From CAYLPU01 sp964385635 (GTDB lineage: Bacteria > Chloroflexota > Anaerolineae > B4-G1), in NCBI GenBank assembly GCA_964385635.1, contig CAYLPU010000081.1:1-23455 (forward strand): a stretch of DNA of 23,455 bases, in the 5' to 3' direction. Under the pieces are notes generated by a model that worked only from the letters and a program-made list of their open reading frames with translations, ran no database searches and was not told the origin of the DNA. Made by a program: the position numbers and the translations under genes. This document shows positions 6,439 to 14,750 of this stretch, in pieces. Each line of letters opens with the position of its first letter. The first letter of the stretch is position 1.

Positions 6439-8998
6439 ATTGAGCGGTCTGCTCGTTGTAGGAATCTGGTCCCTTTCCGCCTTAACGCTGGGTTATCCCC
6501 TGTTCTGCCTGCTGCGAACCTTGGGCAAGCGCGGGTTACAACTGGATTGGGCAGAGTTAGCCTTCACCAGCGCGCTCCTGGGGACTTTGTTCATTGGCTG
6601 GCTGGGGCTGCTCCTGGTAGAAATCGGGCGATTCAGCCTGACCACCCTCGCAATGGGAACATTCCTGGCTTTGGTGGGAGCGGGGGTGGGGATTTGGGTC
6701 CGTGGGGGAAGCCTGAGGCCGCAGAGCGATGCCCCGTCTCGGGCGACCTGGCTGCTGCTTCTGCTGCTCGTCCTTGCTCTCGTTGCGTTCTCCCATCCGG
6801 CTGAGTTCATCCTGGGGGGGGGCGACGCTGGCGTCTACGTGAACCTGGGAGCCAATATCGCCCGGACCGGTTCACTCCTGATCCACGAAGATGGCCTGAC
6901 AGCACTCCCGCCGTCCCTCTGGCCTGGGTTGTTTCGGCAGATGTCCCCCTCTGCGGCCGTGCGATATGTCCGCTTTCCCGGCTTCTACCTGTCCGATGAC
7001 GCATCCGGTCTGGTTGTCCCCCAGTTCTTTCCCCTCCATCCGGTCTGGCTGGGCATCTGTAACGGTCTCCTGGGACTGCGCGCCAGCCTGTATATAACGC
7101 CGCTCTGGGCCGCTCTGGGCGTGGTGGCGGTGGCGCTTTCTCTCAAACGTGCCTTTGATACGCGCGTCGGTCTGCTGAGCGGTGCTCTACTGCTGATCGT
7201 CCCGACCCAGGTGTACTTCGCCCGCTATCCTACCACGGAACCGCTGACCCAATTCCTGATCTGGGGAGGGCTGTACGGCTTTGTCGCCTTCACGACCGAT
7301 GGGCATCCGCTGTGGGGCCTACTGGGAGGATGGGCTCTGGGCGAGGTGTTTCTGACCCGCATCGATGCTGTCCCCCTTCTGATTCTGCCGTTGGTCTGGT
7401 TGATCTACACGCTGCGGCGGCGGTCATGGCGCGAGCAACTGTGGTTTCTCGCACCCTTTGGCATCCTGCTGCTCCAGGCCGCCTTCCACACGGTGCTGTT
7501 CTCATGGCCTTATGCATGGGAGGTGTATGGCGGCGTGTACCGTCTGGGCGTACACATCCTGCAGCGCGTGTGGTGGCTCCTGGCCATCCTCTTGCTCAGC
7601 GCACTTGCCTTGTTCTGGGCAACAAGACGCTCCCCGGCGCTGCCGGGGAGGGGCTACCCTGTTGCGCGCCGTGCAGGGGCCGCCGTGCTGGTCGCGCTGG
7701 GAGTGTTCGCGTATTTCGTGTGGCCGCGAATCGGGCACACGGTCATGGCTTCGTATTGGTACGGAGGGAACACCATCCCTATCCAGAACCACCTGAACCT
7801 GCTGCGGTTGGGTTGGTACCTCTCTCCCCTGGGTGTCTGGCTGGGGATCGTGGGGATGGCGCTGATGCTTTTGAGGGGAAACGCCAGCAAGATGTGGCCG
7901 GTGGTGATCACAGGTCTGATCTTCTCTATGGTCTATTTATACAATATCCTGAACAACCCATTTTACGTTTACGCGATGCGCCGATACGTGCCGGTGGTGT
8001 TCCCTTTCTTCGCGGCCGGCATGGCCTATGCCTTGACCTGGCTGTGGGAGCAGCGCCGGAGATGGCGGCCGGCGGCCGGGGCAGCCTGGGGGTTGGGCCT
8101 GGTGCTGGTGGGTTGGTTGGTGTACAACAACCGGGAGGTGTGGAACCTGGTCGAGTACCGTGGCCTGGTGAGCCAGGTGGAAACGCTGGCGGGCGAACTG
8201 GAGCCAGGGGCGGTTCTGCTTTTCGAGGATGATGCACCGGTCGGCGCAGGAGGGACCATCGGTACACCGCTGCAGTACCTGCACGGGTTCACGGCCTTCG
8301 ACCTCCAAGAGGAGCACATCGTGCCGGCGGCGCTGGCAGAAGCCGTTGCCGATTGGCAGGCCGCCGGCCGCGCGGTCTATTGGGTCAAAGGACCTCGTGC
8401 TTCAGACCTCCACTTGCCCTTTCGCCTGGAGCCTGCGGTAGGTTTCTGGATCCACGTGCCTCTCCTGGAGCAGAGCTACGACCACTTTCCTCTTCTCCGA
8501 GAGGAATACCAGGTGCCCCTGGAGTTTTACCGGCTGAACCCGGAGGAGGCAGGGTGCGACTTTCCTGTAGAGATAGACGTGGGGACACTGGACACCCTCT
8601 ACCTGCGCGCCGGATTCTACAGCAAGGAGCGGTGGGGGGGTCGGACAGTCCGGTGGACAACGGATGAGGCCATCTTGGATCTGCCCTGCCTGCCCAATAC
8701 GCTGCCGGGGGTCGTTTCCCTCGCTGTTCAGGTTGCCTCCGGCCGTCCCGACGGCTTTCTCTCCTCACGCATAACGATGGAACTCGACGGAGAGCCCCTG
8801 GGCGAGTGGGAACTTGGGAGAGATTTTCAGGTCGTGGAAGTGCAGATTTCGGGGACGATGCTGGAGGGTGTTGGACACAGCCTCACTCTGCACAGTGACA
8901 CCTGGGTTCCCCGCCAGCATGGCGTGGGCATGGACTCACGCGTGCTGGGCGCAGTGGTGGACTGGGTCACCGTCTCCGCAGGGGGCAGCCGTGAGTGA
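6431..8998 (+). CDS. GT39-like polytopic membrane glycosyltransferase with C-terminal beta-sandwich module
   Basis: This 855-aa protein has about a dozen transmembrane helices in residues ~5-570 and a soluble tail. After the third or fourth helix comes GGGDAGVYVNLGANI, with D132 in the position of the catalytic Asp of GT-C enzymes of the GT39/ArnT type (first extracytoplasmic loop, Asp followed by Tyr). Residues ~715-850 (GFYSKERWGGRTVRWT ... LHSDTWVP ... D.R.LGAVV) match a beta-sandwich module common at the ends of glycan-assembly enzymes and probably bind or position sugars. The likely role is sugar transfer from a polyprenyl-phosphate donor outside the membrane. The annotated start is GTG at 6431. 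An in-frame TTG at 6440 is better spaced from GAAGAAGG and may be the true start. The last 8 bases overlap the next GT2 gene. A perfect 9-bp hairpin lies in its coding sequence at 7630-7650. Confidence 0.8.
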   Translation: MVKLSGLLVVGIWSLSALTLGYPLFCLLRTLGKRGLQLDWAELAFTSALLGTLFIGWLGLLLVEIGRFSLTTLAMGTFLALVGAGVGIWVRGGSLRPQSDAPSRATWLLLLLLVLALVAFSHPAEFILGGGDAGVYVNLGANIARTGSLLIHEDGLTALPPSLWPGLFRQMSPSAAVRYVRFPGFYLSDDASGLVVPQFFPLHPVWLGICNGLLGLRASLYITPLWAALGVVAVALSLKRAFDTRVGLLSGALLLIVPTQVYFARYPTTEPLTQFLIWGGLYGFVAFTTDGHPLWGLLGGWALGEVFLTRIDAVPLLILPLVWLIYTLRRRSWREQLWFLAPFGILLLQAAFHTVLFSWPYAWEVYGGVYRLGVHILQRVWWLLAILLLSALALFWATRRSPALPGRGYPVARRAGAAVLVALGVFAYFVWPRIGHTVMASYWYGGNTIPIQNHLNLLRLGWYLSPLGVWLGIVGMALMLLRGNASKMWPVVITGLIFSMVYLYNILNNPFYVYAMRRYVPVVFPFFAAGMAYALTWLWEQRRRWRPAAGAAWGLGLVLVGWLVYNNREVWNLVEYRGLVSQVETLAGELEPGAVLLFEDDAPVGAGGTIGTPLQYLHGFTAFDLQEEHIVPAALAEAVADWQAAGRAVYWVKGPRASDLHLPFRLEPAVGFWIHVPLLEQSYDHFPLLREEYQVPLEFYRLNPEEAGCDFPVEIDVGTLDTLYLRAGFYSKERWGGRTVRWTTDEAILDLPCLPNTLPGVVSLAVQVASGRPDGFLSSRITMELDGEPLGEWELGRDFQVVEVQISGTMLEGVGHSLTLHSDTWVPRQHGVGMDSRVLGAVVDWVTVSAGGSRE

Positions 8999-9950
8999 AC
9001 AGGTTGCGGTCATTATCGTCAACTGGAACGGGCTGGAACATCTCCGCATCTGTGTTCCAGCCGTGCTGGCACAGGACTACCCGCACTTCCAGGTCGTCGT
9101 AGTTGACAACGGTTCTACCGATGGCTCCGTGTCCTGGCTGCGCTCCGAATTTCCACAGGTGCGGCTGATCTGCAACGATGAGAATTACGGGTTTGCCAGG
9201 GCCACCAACCAGGGTGTTCGCGCCACGACAGGGGGATACGCTGCGGCACTGAACAACGATGCGCGCCCTGAACCTGGCTGGTTGACGAAGATGGTAGACG
9301 CGATGGAGATGGGTGAGAAGGTGGGGATGGTAGCGTCACAGATTCGGCTCACGCATCGCCCCGATTTAGTGGACTCGGCCGGTATCAAGGTAGATGTTCT
9401 GGGAATCGCCTGGAACCGGCACTTTGGGTGTCCAGTGGCGCAGGAGCCTGCGGAAGTAGTGGAGGTGTTTGGGCCATGCGGGGCGGCAGCCTTGTACCGC
9501 AGGGAGATGTTGGATGAGGTGGGCTTGTTCGATGAGCGCTACTTCGCCTACTACGAGGACGTGGAATTGGCCTGGCGGGCCAGGAGGGCGGGATGGCGCT
9601 GCCTTTATGCCCCCAATGCGCGGGTGTTGCATCTACATTCAGCGACGGGCCGGCAGGGATCCGCTTTCAAGGCCTACCACCTGAGCCGGAACCGGGTCTG
9701 GACGTTCATTCAGCACTACCCGACGCGTCGGTTTCTGATTTGGTGGCCTCTCATTTTTCTTTTCGATACTGCCTCTTGGATGTGGCCGCTGTTCAAGGGA
9801 CGCAGTGATGCTCTGCGAGGGCACATTGATGCTCTCAGACAGGTACGGCAGAGGTGGCATGAGCGTCGCTGGCGGGCCTGTTGGCGGTATGACGTTCCAC
9901 TGTCCCCTCCCAGGTTGCGGATACATCGAATGCCGGGGAATCAGGAATGA
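8991..9950 (+). CDS. GT2 family glycosyltransferase, rhamnosyltransferase-like
   Basis: This 319-aa protein is a GT-A family 2 enzyme of the rhamnosyl/N-acetylglucosaminyl transferase type. It shows VIIVNWNGLEHL at the N-terminus, VVVDNGSTDGS, NYGFARATNQG, the metal-binding NNDA in place of DxD, GPCGAAALYRREM, and the acceptor-side YYEDVELAWRARRAGW (ED plus the WRxxxxG motif). An amphipathic to hydrophobic stretch near residue 240-260 could attach it to the membrane. The open frame extends further upstream, but GTG at 8991 is chosen because it gives the family's normal N-terminus and overlaps the TGA of the preceding gene (GTGAGTGA), with AGGGGG upstream. Translation is therefore probably coupled. 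It acts in the cytoplasm with a nucleotide sugar. The donor is not evident. Confidence 0.9.
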   Translation: MSEQVAVIIVNWNGLEHLRICVPAVLAQDYPHFQVVVVDNGSTDGSVSWLRSEFPQVRLICNDENYGFARATNQGVRATTGGYAAALNNDARPEPGWLTKMVDAMEMGEKVGMVASQIRLTHRPDLVDSAGIKVDVLGIAWNRHFGCPVAQEPAEVVEVFGPCGAAALYRREMLDEVGLFDERYFAYYEDVELAWRARRAGWRCLYAPNARVLHLHSATGRQGSAFKAYHLSRNRVWTFIQHYPTRRFLIWWPLIFLFDTASWMWPLFKGRSDALRGHIDALRQVRQRWHERRWRACWRYDVPLSPPRLRIHRMPGNQE

Positions 9951-10054
9951 GGCCGCACCAGCCAGATAGGTGACCGGGTCTGCTGATCTCGTCGGAGCAG
10001 AGTGCGACTTGCCCAAAGTTGTGAGCGATACCTCCAGACCTCCGGACGGGTTTC

Positions 10055-10083
10055 TTGCCCATGCGGCTGATGTGCGGTAGAAT
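10055..10083 (+). promoter_or_regulatory. Candidate sigma70-type promoter upstream of the GT2 gene at 10164
   Basis: TTGCCC at 10055-10060 and TAGAAT at 10078-10083 are separated by exactly 17 bp, about 80 bp before the GTG start at 10164. It sits in a 213-bp gap with no convincing gene. The -10 element matches five of six positions and the -35 element four of six. Confidence 0.4.
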
Positions 10084-10163
10084 AGCCTATCGTCGGGTCA
10101 TCCGAAGGCTTCCCTTTCGTGGGAAATGATCTGGGCTAGAGATATCCTGCAGGCGAGGCGAGA

Positions 10164-11129
10164 GTGAAACTGATCATCCAGATTCCCTGCTACAACGAAG
10201 AATCCACACTCCCCCAAACGGTGCGCGACCTGCCTCGCGCGCTCCCGGGGCTGGGTGAGATCGAGTACCTGGTGGTGGACGATGGCAGCAGCGACCGTAC
10301 AGCTGAGGTGGCGCGGGAGTTGGGAGTCCATCACATCGTCCGACTGAAGCAGCATCAAGGGCTGGCCTTAGCCTTCTCGGCAGGGCTGGAGGCAGCGCTG
10401 GCTGTTGGCGCCGATGTTATCGTCAACACCGACGCCGACAACCAGTATCGAGGGGAGGACATCGCCCTGCTGGTTCAGCCGATCCTGGACGGACAGGCCG
10501 ACATTGTCGTCGGCGATCGAGGGGTGGCGGCGCTGGAGCATTTCTCGCCCCTCAAGCGGTTCCTACAAAAATGGGGCAGTTGGGTAGTACAACGGGCGTC
10601 CGGGATCGCCATCCCGGACGCCACCAGTGGCTTTCGGGCCTTCACCCGCGAGGCAGCACTGCGCTTGACCGTCCTCAGCGACTACACTTATACCCTGGAG
10701 ACACTCATCCAGGCTGGAATCCGCCAGATGGCGGTCGTCTACGTCCCCGTGCGCACGAATCCCCAGACTCGCCAGTCACGCCTGGTGCGCAGCATCCCCT
10801 CCTTTCTTGTTCTCTCGGTTGTCACGATTGTTCGCTTCTATACGATGTATCGCCCGCTGCGAGTCTTTGCTGCAATGGGAGGGGGCCTGGTCGCCGGTGG
10901 GGTGGTGCTGGGTCTCCGTTTTCTGTATTTCTATCTGGCTGGCTTTGGCATAGGGCACGTTCAGTCCCTGATCCTGGCGGCCATCCTGACTATCGTCGGC
11001 TTCCAGGTCTGCCTGATTGGTCTGATCGCCGACCTGGTCAGTCTGAACCGCAAGATGCTAGAGGAGGCGCTGTACCGGGTGCGGCGGGTGGAGTTGGAAC
11101 GGGAGCAGGAGAAAGAAGAGCAGCGATAG
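10164..11129 (+). CDS. GT2 family glycosyltransferase with two C-terminal membrane helices
   Basis: This 321-aa protein combines a GT-A family 2 catalytic domain (residues 1-~225) with two hydrophobic helices (~232-255 and ~265-290) and a charged Glu/Arg-rich tail. Catalytic landmarks are IIQIPCYNEESTLP, VVDDGSSDRT, NTDADNQY (DxD) and IPDATSGFRAFTRE. The layout resembles ArnC/GtrB/DPMS-type polyprenyl-phosphate sugar synthases, so it may load a sugar onto undecaprenyl phosphate for extracytoplasmic transfer. Unlike the GT2 at 3158, which relies on a separate DUF2304 protein, this one carries its own anchors. The GTG start at 10164 is preceded by GCGAGGCGAGA. A perfect 11-bp inverted repeat (10596-10621) covers the codons just before the SGFR motif. 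The substrate is unknown. Confidence 0.9.
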   Translation: MKLIIQIPCYNEESTLPQTVRDLPRALPGLGEIEYLVVDDGSSDRTAEVARELGVHHIVRLKQHQGLALAFSAGLEAALAVGADVIVNTDADNQYRGEDIALLVQPILDGQADIVVGDRGVAALEHFSPLKRFLQKWGSWVVQRASGIAIPDATSGFRAFTREAALRLTVLSDYTYTLETLIQAGIRQMAVVYVPVRTNPQTRQSRLVRSIPSFLVLSVVTIVRFYTMYRPLRVFAAMGGGLVAGGVVLGLRFLYFYLAGFGIGHVQSLILAAILTIVGFQVCLIGLIADLVSLNRKMLEEALYRVRRVELEREQEKEEQR

Positions 11130-11138
11130 CGGTAGACG

Positions 11139-11402
11139 CTGGTATACAATGATTCGCGAGTGGCTCTCTCCGTAATATCTGGCCCCCCGCCGTTTCCGCA
11201 TCAATTGGCTTTGCCACCGCTTATGGCGATTGGGGTCTGTATCCACTTGACCATCCGCTATGCACGGCAACTCTTTGCAGAAGCTGGACTGAGGATCAGG
11301 GATGAGTCAACGCGTTTTTCCCCTTTCAATGTGGCTCGTTTGCCATGGCTGGGCGAGTTTCTGACCTGGCATGTACAGTTCATTTTGAGCAAGGGAGACT
11401 AA
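11139..11402 (+). pseudogene. Remnant of a class I SAM methyltransferase (C-terminal fragment)
   Basis: Within the 326-bp gap between 11129 and 11456 an open frame runs from just after a stop at 11133-11135 to TAA at 11400-11402, with only GTG (11160) or CTG as possible starts. Its second half (IHLTIRYARQLFAEAGLRI, then a Pro/Leu-rich stretch and FILSKGD) has the pattern seen at the C-terminus of small class I methyltransferases: a His/Thr start, a helix ending in aGL/aGF, and a terminal hydrophobic strand. It resembles the end of the methyltransferase at 13827-14627. The SAM-binding N-terminal half is absent. It is therefore probably a degraded gene or recombination scar in the glycan cluster. 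A short functional protein is possible but unlikely. Confidence 0.5.
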
Positions 11403-11455
11403 ACTCAGGATTTTCGCCATCATGTACTCGATCGAATTAAGGAGTGAGTGCTCCC

Positions 11456-12682
11456 GTGAGAATTACAGTCATCACTTCCACATACCCCCGGTATCAAGGT
11501 GATAGTGTGGGCTCATTTATCCATTCACTGTCGTACAGTCTGACCCAACTTGGGCACGACGTAACTGTGCTGGCCCCACACGATCCGGCAGTTGTTGCGG
11601 ACTGGCAGTCAGACGTGAACGTGAAGCGCATCCGTTACGTTTGGCCTGCATCATGGTCCCTGCTGGGGCACGCGCGCTCCCTGGCTAGCGACGTGCGCTT
11701 GAAATGGCATGCCTATCTGCTGGTTGTTCTGTTTAGCGTCGTTGCCGTTCTGCGCCTGTGGGCAGAGGTCACTCGCCAAGATGCGGACGTCATCTACGCT
11801 CAATGGCTGATCCCCAGTGGGTTCGTCGGGGCAATCGTAAGCCGGCTGACCGGTGTCCCGCTGGTTGTCAGCCTCCACGGTTCCGACGTCTTCGTAGCGG
11901 AGCGATATGCAGTTTTTCGTCCAGTAGTTCGTTTTGTCTTTCGCGCAGTGCGCCAAGTCATCGCGTGCAGCACCAATCTGGCCTGTCGCGCCGCCGGTTT
12001 GGGCCTGTCGCGCAATACGATCACTGTAGTCCCATACGGCGTGGACACTGAACGCTATGTGCCCGACCCGCAATCCATGCAGAAACTCCGGGCCAGGTTG
12101 TCCATTCCCGAATCCCAGAATATCGTTATGGTGATGGGACGACTGGTGTATAAGAAAGGATTCTCGTATTTCTTGCGTGCGGTGCCGCTAGTGCTGAACA
12201 ACCACCCAGACGCTTTCTTTATCGTTGCTGGCGACGGAGACTTGCACGCTGAGTTAGAGGCACTAGTGGAATCGCTACATATCCGGGAACATGTCCTATT
12301 CACCGGACACGTTTCCTGGGATCAGACCCCCGCATACCTGGCGATGGCAGACGTCTTCGTCGTGCCGTCGGTTCTGGATGAGGCAGGCAACCTGGATGGG
12401 TTGCCCAACGTCCTGCTGGAATCCCTGGCCTCAGGGGGCGCGACTGTTGCCAGCAATGTGGCTGGGATTCCAGAAGTGATACAGGATGGCAAGAACGGCC
12501 TGCTAGCGCCGCCGAAGGACGAGCGGGCGCTGGCCGATGCAATTTGTACCCTACTAGCTAGCCCACAACTGCGCCAGCGTCTGGGGGGCGCTGCGCGGAC
12601 AACTGTGGTGGACGGTCTGAGTTGGACGCATGTGGGAGAACGGGTCGCGGGCATCCTCCAGACCTGTATCAAGGCAGTCTGA
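11456..12682 (+). CDS. GT4 family glycosyltransferase (GT-B)
   Basis: This 408-aa GT-B glycosyltransferase has the N-terminal acceptor domain signature RITVITSTYPRYQGDSVGSF and later LHGSDVF, VPYGVDTERY and VMGRLVYKKGFSYFLRAV. The C-terminal donor site VPSVLDEAGNLDGLPNVLLE holds the two glutamates, and it ends with IPEVIQDGKNGLL. This is the Glycos_transf_4/Glycos_transf_1 pair of the GT4 family. GTG at 11456 is preferred over GTG at 11444 because AAGGAG (11439-11444) overlaps the earlier start but is 11 bases from the later one, and the family's N-terminus begins there. Its TGA overlaps the ATG of the following GT4 gene by one base, so the two are coupled. It probably adds a sugar to the lipid-linked glycan in the cytoplasm. 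Confidence 0.92.
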   Translation: MRITVITSTYPRYQGDSVGSFIHSLSYSLTQLGHDVTVLAPHDPAVVADWQSDVNVKRIRYVWPASWSLLGHARSLASDVRLKWHAYLLVVLFSVVAVLRLWAEVTRQDADVIYAQWLIPSGFVGAIVSRLTGVPLVVSLHGSDVFVAERYAVFRPVVRFVFRAVRQVIACSTNLACRAAGLGLSRNTITVVPYGVDTERYVPDPQSMQKLRARLSIPESQNIVMVMGRLVYKKGFSYFLRAVPLVLNNHPDAFFIVAGDGDLHAELEALVESLHIREHVLFTGHVSWDQTPAYLAMADVFVVPSVLDEAGNLDGLPNVLLESLASGGATVASNVAGIPEVIQDGKNGLLAPPKDERALADAICTLLASPQLRQRLGGAARTTVVDGLSWTHVGERVAGILQTCIKAV

Positions 12683-13824
12683 TGAGAGAAAGCCGGTCTC
12701 CGATCATTGTCATTGATGCGTCGGACATCGACAGACCCTCTGGCGGGCGCACGGCCGTGCTTGAACTATTCCGCGCGCTGTTTGCACGCGAGCCCAACTG
12801 GCGATATGTCGTCCTTGTCAGCCAGCGCGAACAGGATTTCGACCGGTTCTCCCACGTGCATCAGGTCGTGATCCCATTCCGCAGCCGACCGCTCGAGCGC
12901 CTATGGATACAGATCGCTGTCGAGTATTTCGCGTTGGTGAAGCACGTGAACATTGTGCACTTCGCCCGGACGATGGGCGGATTTACTTGGCCGGCGAAGA
13001 ACGTGTTGACCGTGTTTGATGTCACAACGCTGCGCCACCCAGAACTCCACTCGCGGATGGCTGTATGGTTTTGGCGCTATGTTCAACCCCTTTTGATGCG
13101 TTGGGCTGATCTGCTAATCGCGATATCTCAGGATGTGGCAGACGACCTGATTCGAGAGTTCCACCTGTCACCAGACAAAATCGAGGTTATCTACTGTGCG
13201 CCCCAGTCAGTCTTTCAGGAACCTGTTGAGCCCCAGTTGCTCGAGGATGTCCGCCGAAAATACCGGCTGCCGAAGCGTTACATGTTATTCGTCGGAATGC
13301 TTGCCAAGAAGAAGAACTTGTCAACGCTGATTCGTGCACTGCACATACTCAGAGAGGGGCACGTGGATTTTCCTCCCCTTGTCATCGCTGGCCGGCGCTA
13401 TCGCCAGAGTGACGACGTGGCTATCTTCCAGCAGATTCGCTCTCTGGGACTCGAGACGGACGTGCAGTATATCGGTCCAGTTAGGAGTAAAGAGTTGCCC
13501 AGCCTATATCGTGGGGCGGAGGCTTTCGTTTTTCCGTCTCTCCACGAGGGCTTTGGCATCCCCTGTCTGGAAGCGATGGCGTGTGGAGTGCCAGTCGTGG
13601 CTGCCAGCAGTGGGGCAATCCCCGAGGTTGTCGGCGATGCTGCATTGTTGGTGAAGGACCCAACAGACGCGAATGCGCTAGCACAGGCTATTCATCGGAT
13701 CCTGAGTGACTCGTCGTTGCGTCAGGAGTTGGTCGCTAAAGGCATCGCGCGAGCGGAGCGATTTTCGTGGCCTTGTCTTGCCGACCAGATGCTGGCGTTG
13801 TATCGTCGCCTGTTGGAGACATAG
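12682..13824 (+). CDS. GT4 family glycosyltransferase (GT-B), mannosyltransferase-like
   Basis: This 380-aa protein is a GT-B enzyme. The N-terminal domain starts with IIVIDASDIDRPSGGRTAV. The hinge carries YMLFVGMLAKKKNLSTLI, and the donor site is FPSLHEGFGIPCLEAMACG followed by GVPVV and IPEVVGDAALLV. The subgroup is that of many O-antigen or capsule mannosyl/rhamnosyl transferases with a characteristic KNL block. The donor block is nearly identical to that of the truncated gene at the left edge, which suggests duplication. The open frame extends 60 bases upstream, but ATG at 12682 is chosen because it overlaps the stop of the preceding GT4 gene (TGATG) and gives a normal N-terminus. The sugar is not determined. 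Confidence 0.92.
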   Translation: MRESRSPIIVIDASDIDRPSGGRTAVLELFRALFAREPNWRYVVLVSQREQDFDRFSHVHQVVIPFRSRPLERLWIQIAVEYFALVKHVNIVHFARTMGGFTWPAKNVLTVFDVTTLRHPELHSRMAVWFWRYVQPLLMRWADLLIAISQDVADDLIREFHLSPDKIEVIYCAPQSVFQEPVEPQLLEDVRRKYRLPKRYMLFVGMLAKKKNLSTLIRALHILREGHVDFPPLVIAGRRYRQSDDVAIFQQIRSLGLETDVQYIGPVRSKELPSLYRGAEAFVFPSLHEGFGIPCLEAMACGVPVVAASSGAIPEVVGDAALLVKDPTDANALAQAIHRILSDSSLRQELVAKGIARAERFSWPCLADQMLALYRRLLET

Positions 13825-13826
13825 CC

Positions 13827-14627
13827 ATGACAGAGTCGAGCCAGCCAATCGATCCCACAGCATACTCTGAAGAATACTTCCTCACAGAGTGCGATGGGCA
13901 TGAGGAATACCTGGCAGGTGGGGAACCTCCACTGCCTCAACGCCTGCAGACATTGTGGAAATTCTCGCATGTGCGTCCCGGTATGAAGGTCCTGGATGTC
14001 GGATGTGGGCGAGGGGAGATGATTGTGCATTGTGGTGTAAGCGGGATACGTGCTACAGGCATTGACTTCTCGAAAACCGCACTGCGGTTGGCACAACGGG
14101 CGATTGCCCACGCCTACAATCAAGGCCAGGACGCCTGGACAAGCCCATACCTGTCTCTGGGCAACGCCAAGCGTCTTCCGTTCCCCAGCGACACTTTTGA
14201 CCGCGCAATCTTGAGCGACATCGTTGAGCACCTACACCCTGAGGAGCTGACAACTGCACTGAGAGAGGTACACCGAGTGCTAGTACCAGGTGGGGAACTG
14301 TTGATCCACACGATGCCTAATCTGTGGTACTATCGCTACGGCTATCCTCTCTTTCGCCTCGTGCAACGGTTTCGCGGCGTTTCACTGCCGACCGACCCCC
14401 GGAAGCGATTGCAATTCTCTCACGTCCATGTCAACGAGCAAACGCCGCGTGCTCTACGTAAGGCACTAACCCAAAGCGGGTTTCCATATCGGCGCGTGTG
14501 GTTATTCGATTATCACTCCTATTCACAGTACGGTACAGTGATGAGGCTTTCGATGCGACTGCTGACCAGCCTGCCTTTGGTCAAACAGGTGTTCTGTGAT
14601 GACATCTTTGCCCTGGCACGTAAGTAA
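13827..14627 (+). CDS. Class I SAM-dependent methyltransferase
   Basis: This 266-aa protein has motif I VLDVGCGRGE near residues 55-64, the acidic end of strand 2 in TGIDFSKTAL, the post-motif II stretch FDRAILSDIVEHLHPEE and motif III REVHRVLVPGGELLIHT. These identify a Methyltransf_11/25-type Rossmann methyltransferase. The C-terminal region (HVHVNEQTPRALRKALTQSG) resembles glycan-cluster methyltransferases. It could cap or decorate a sugar in the polymer, but the acceptor is not visible. The ATG at 13827 lies two bases after the stop of the upstream GT4 gene and is preceded by TTGGAGACATAGCC (GGAG). The longer open frame upstream runs inside the GT4 gene and is rejected as the start. Confidence 0.88.
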   Translation: MTESSQPIDPTAYSEEYFLTECDGHEEYLAGGEPPLPQRLQTLWKFSHVRPGMKVLDVGCGRGEMIVHCGVSGIRATGIDFSKTALRLAQRAIAHAYNQGQDAWTSPYLSLGNAKRLPFPSDTFDRAILSDIVEHLHPEELTTALREVHRVLVPGGELLIHTMPNLWYYRYGYPLFRLVQRFRGVSLPTDPRKRLQFSHVHVNEQTPRALRKALTQSGFPYRRVWLFDYHSYSQYGTVMRLSMRLLTSLPLVKQVFCDDIFALARK

Positions 14628-14630
14628 GAT

Positions 14631-14750
14631 ATGATCAAACCAGCATTGTTAGAAAAGTACAAATCGCAATCGCTTGCTCCAGTCTCTAGATTCCCCTTGG
14701 CCGATTCTAAGCGAGTGTTGACCGAGACGGCAGTGTCACCAGATGCTTGA
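14631..14750 (+). CDS. Possible 39-aa ORF bridging methyltransferase and flippase-like gene
   Basis: ATG at 14631, four bases after the methyltransferase stop, opens a 39-codon frame (MIKPALLEKYKSQSLAPVSR...) that ends in TGA at 14748-14750, overlapping the first codons of the next gene by 8 bp. The ribosome binding site is weak. The placement would allow coupled translation across the 115-bp gap. It has no recognisable domain and could be chance. Confidence 0.25.
   Translation: MIKPALLEKYKSQSLAPVSRFPLADSKRVLTETAVSPDA

Noticed and set aside
7312..8232. 306-aa plus-strand open frame inside the 855-aa membrane protein
   Set aside because: It is an alternative frame within a gene that has clear transmembrane helices and a family-type catalytic loop. 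The alternative product is Arg/Gly/Ala-rich without structure.
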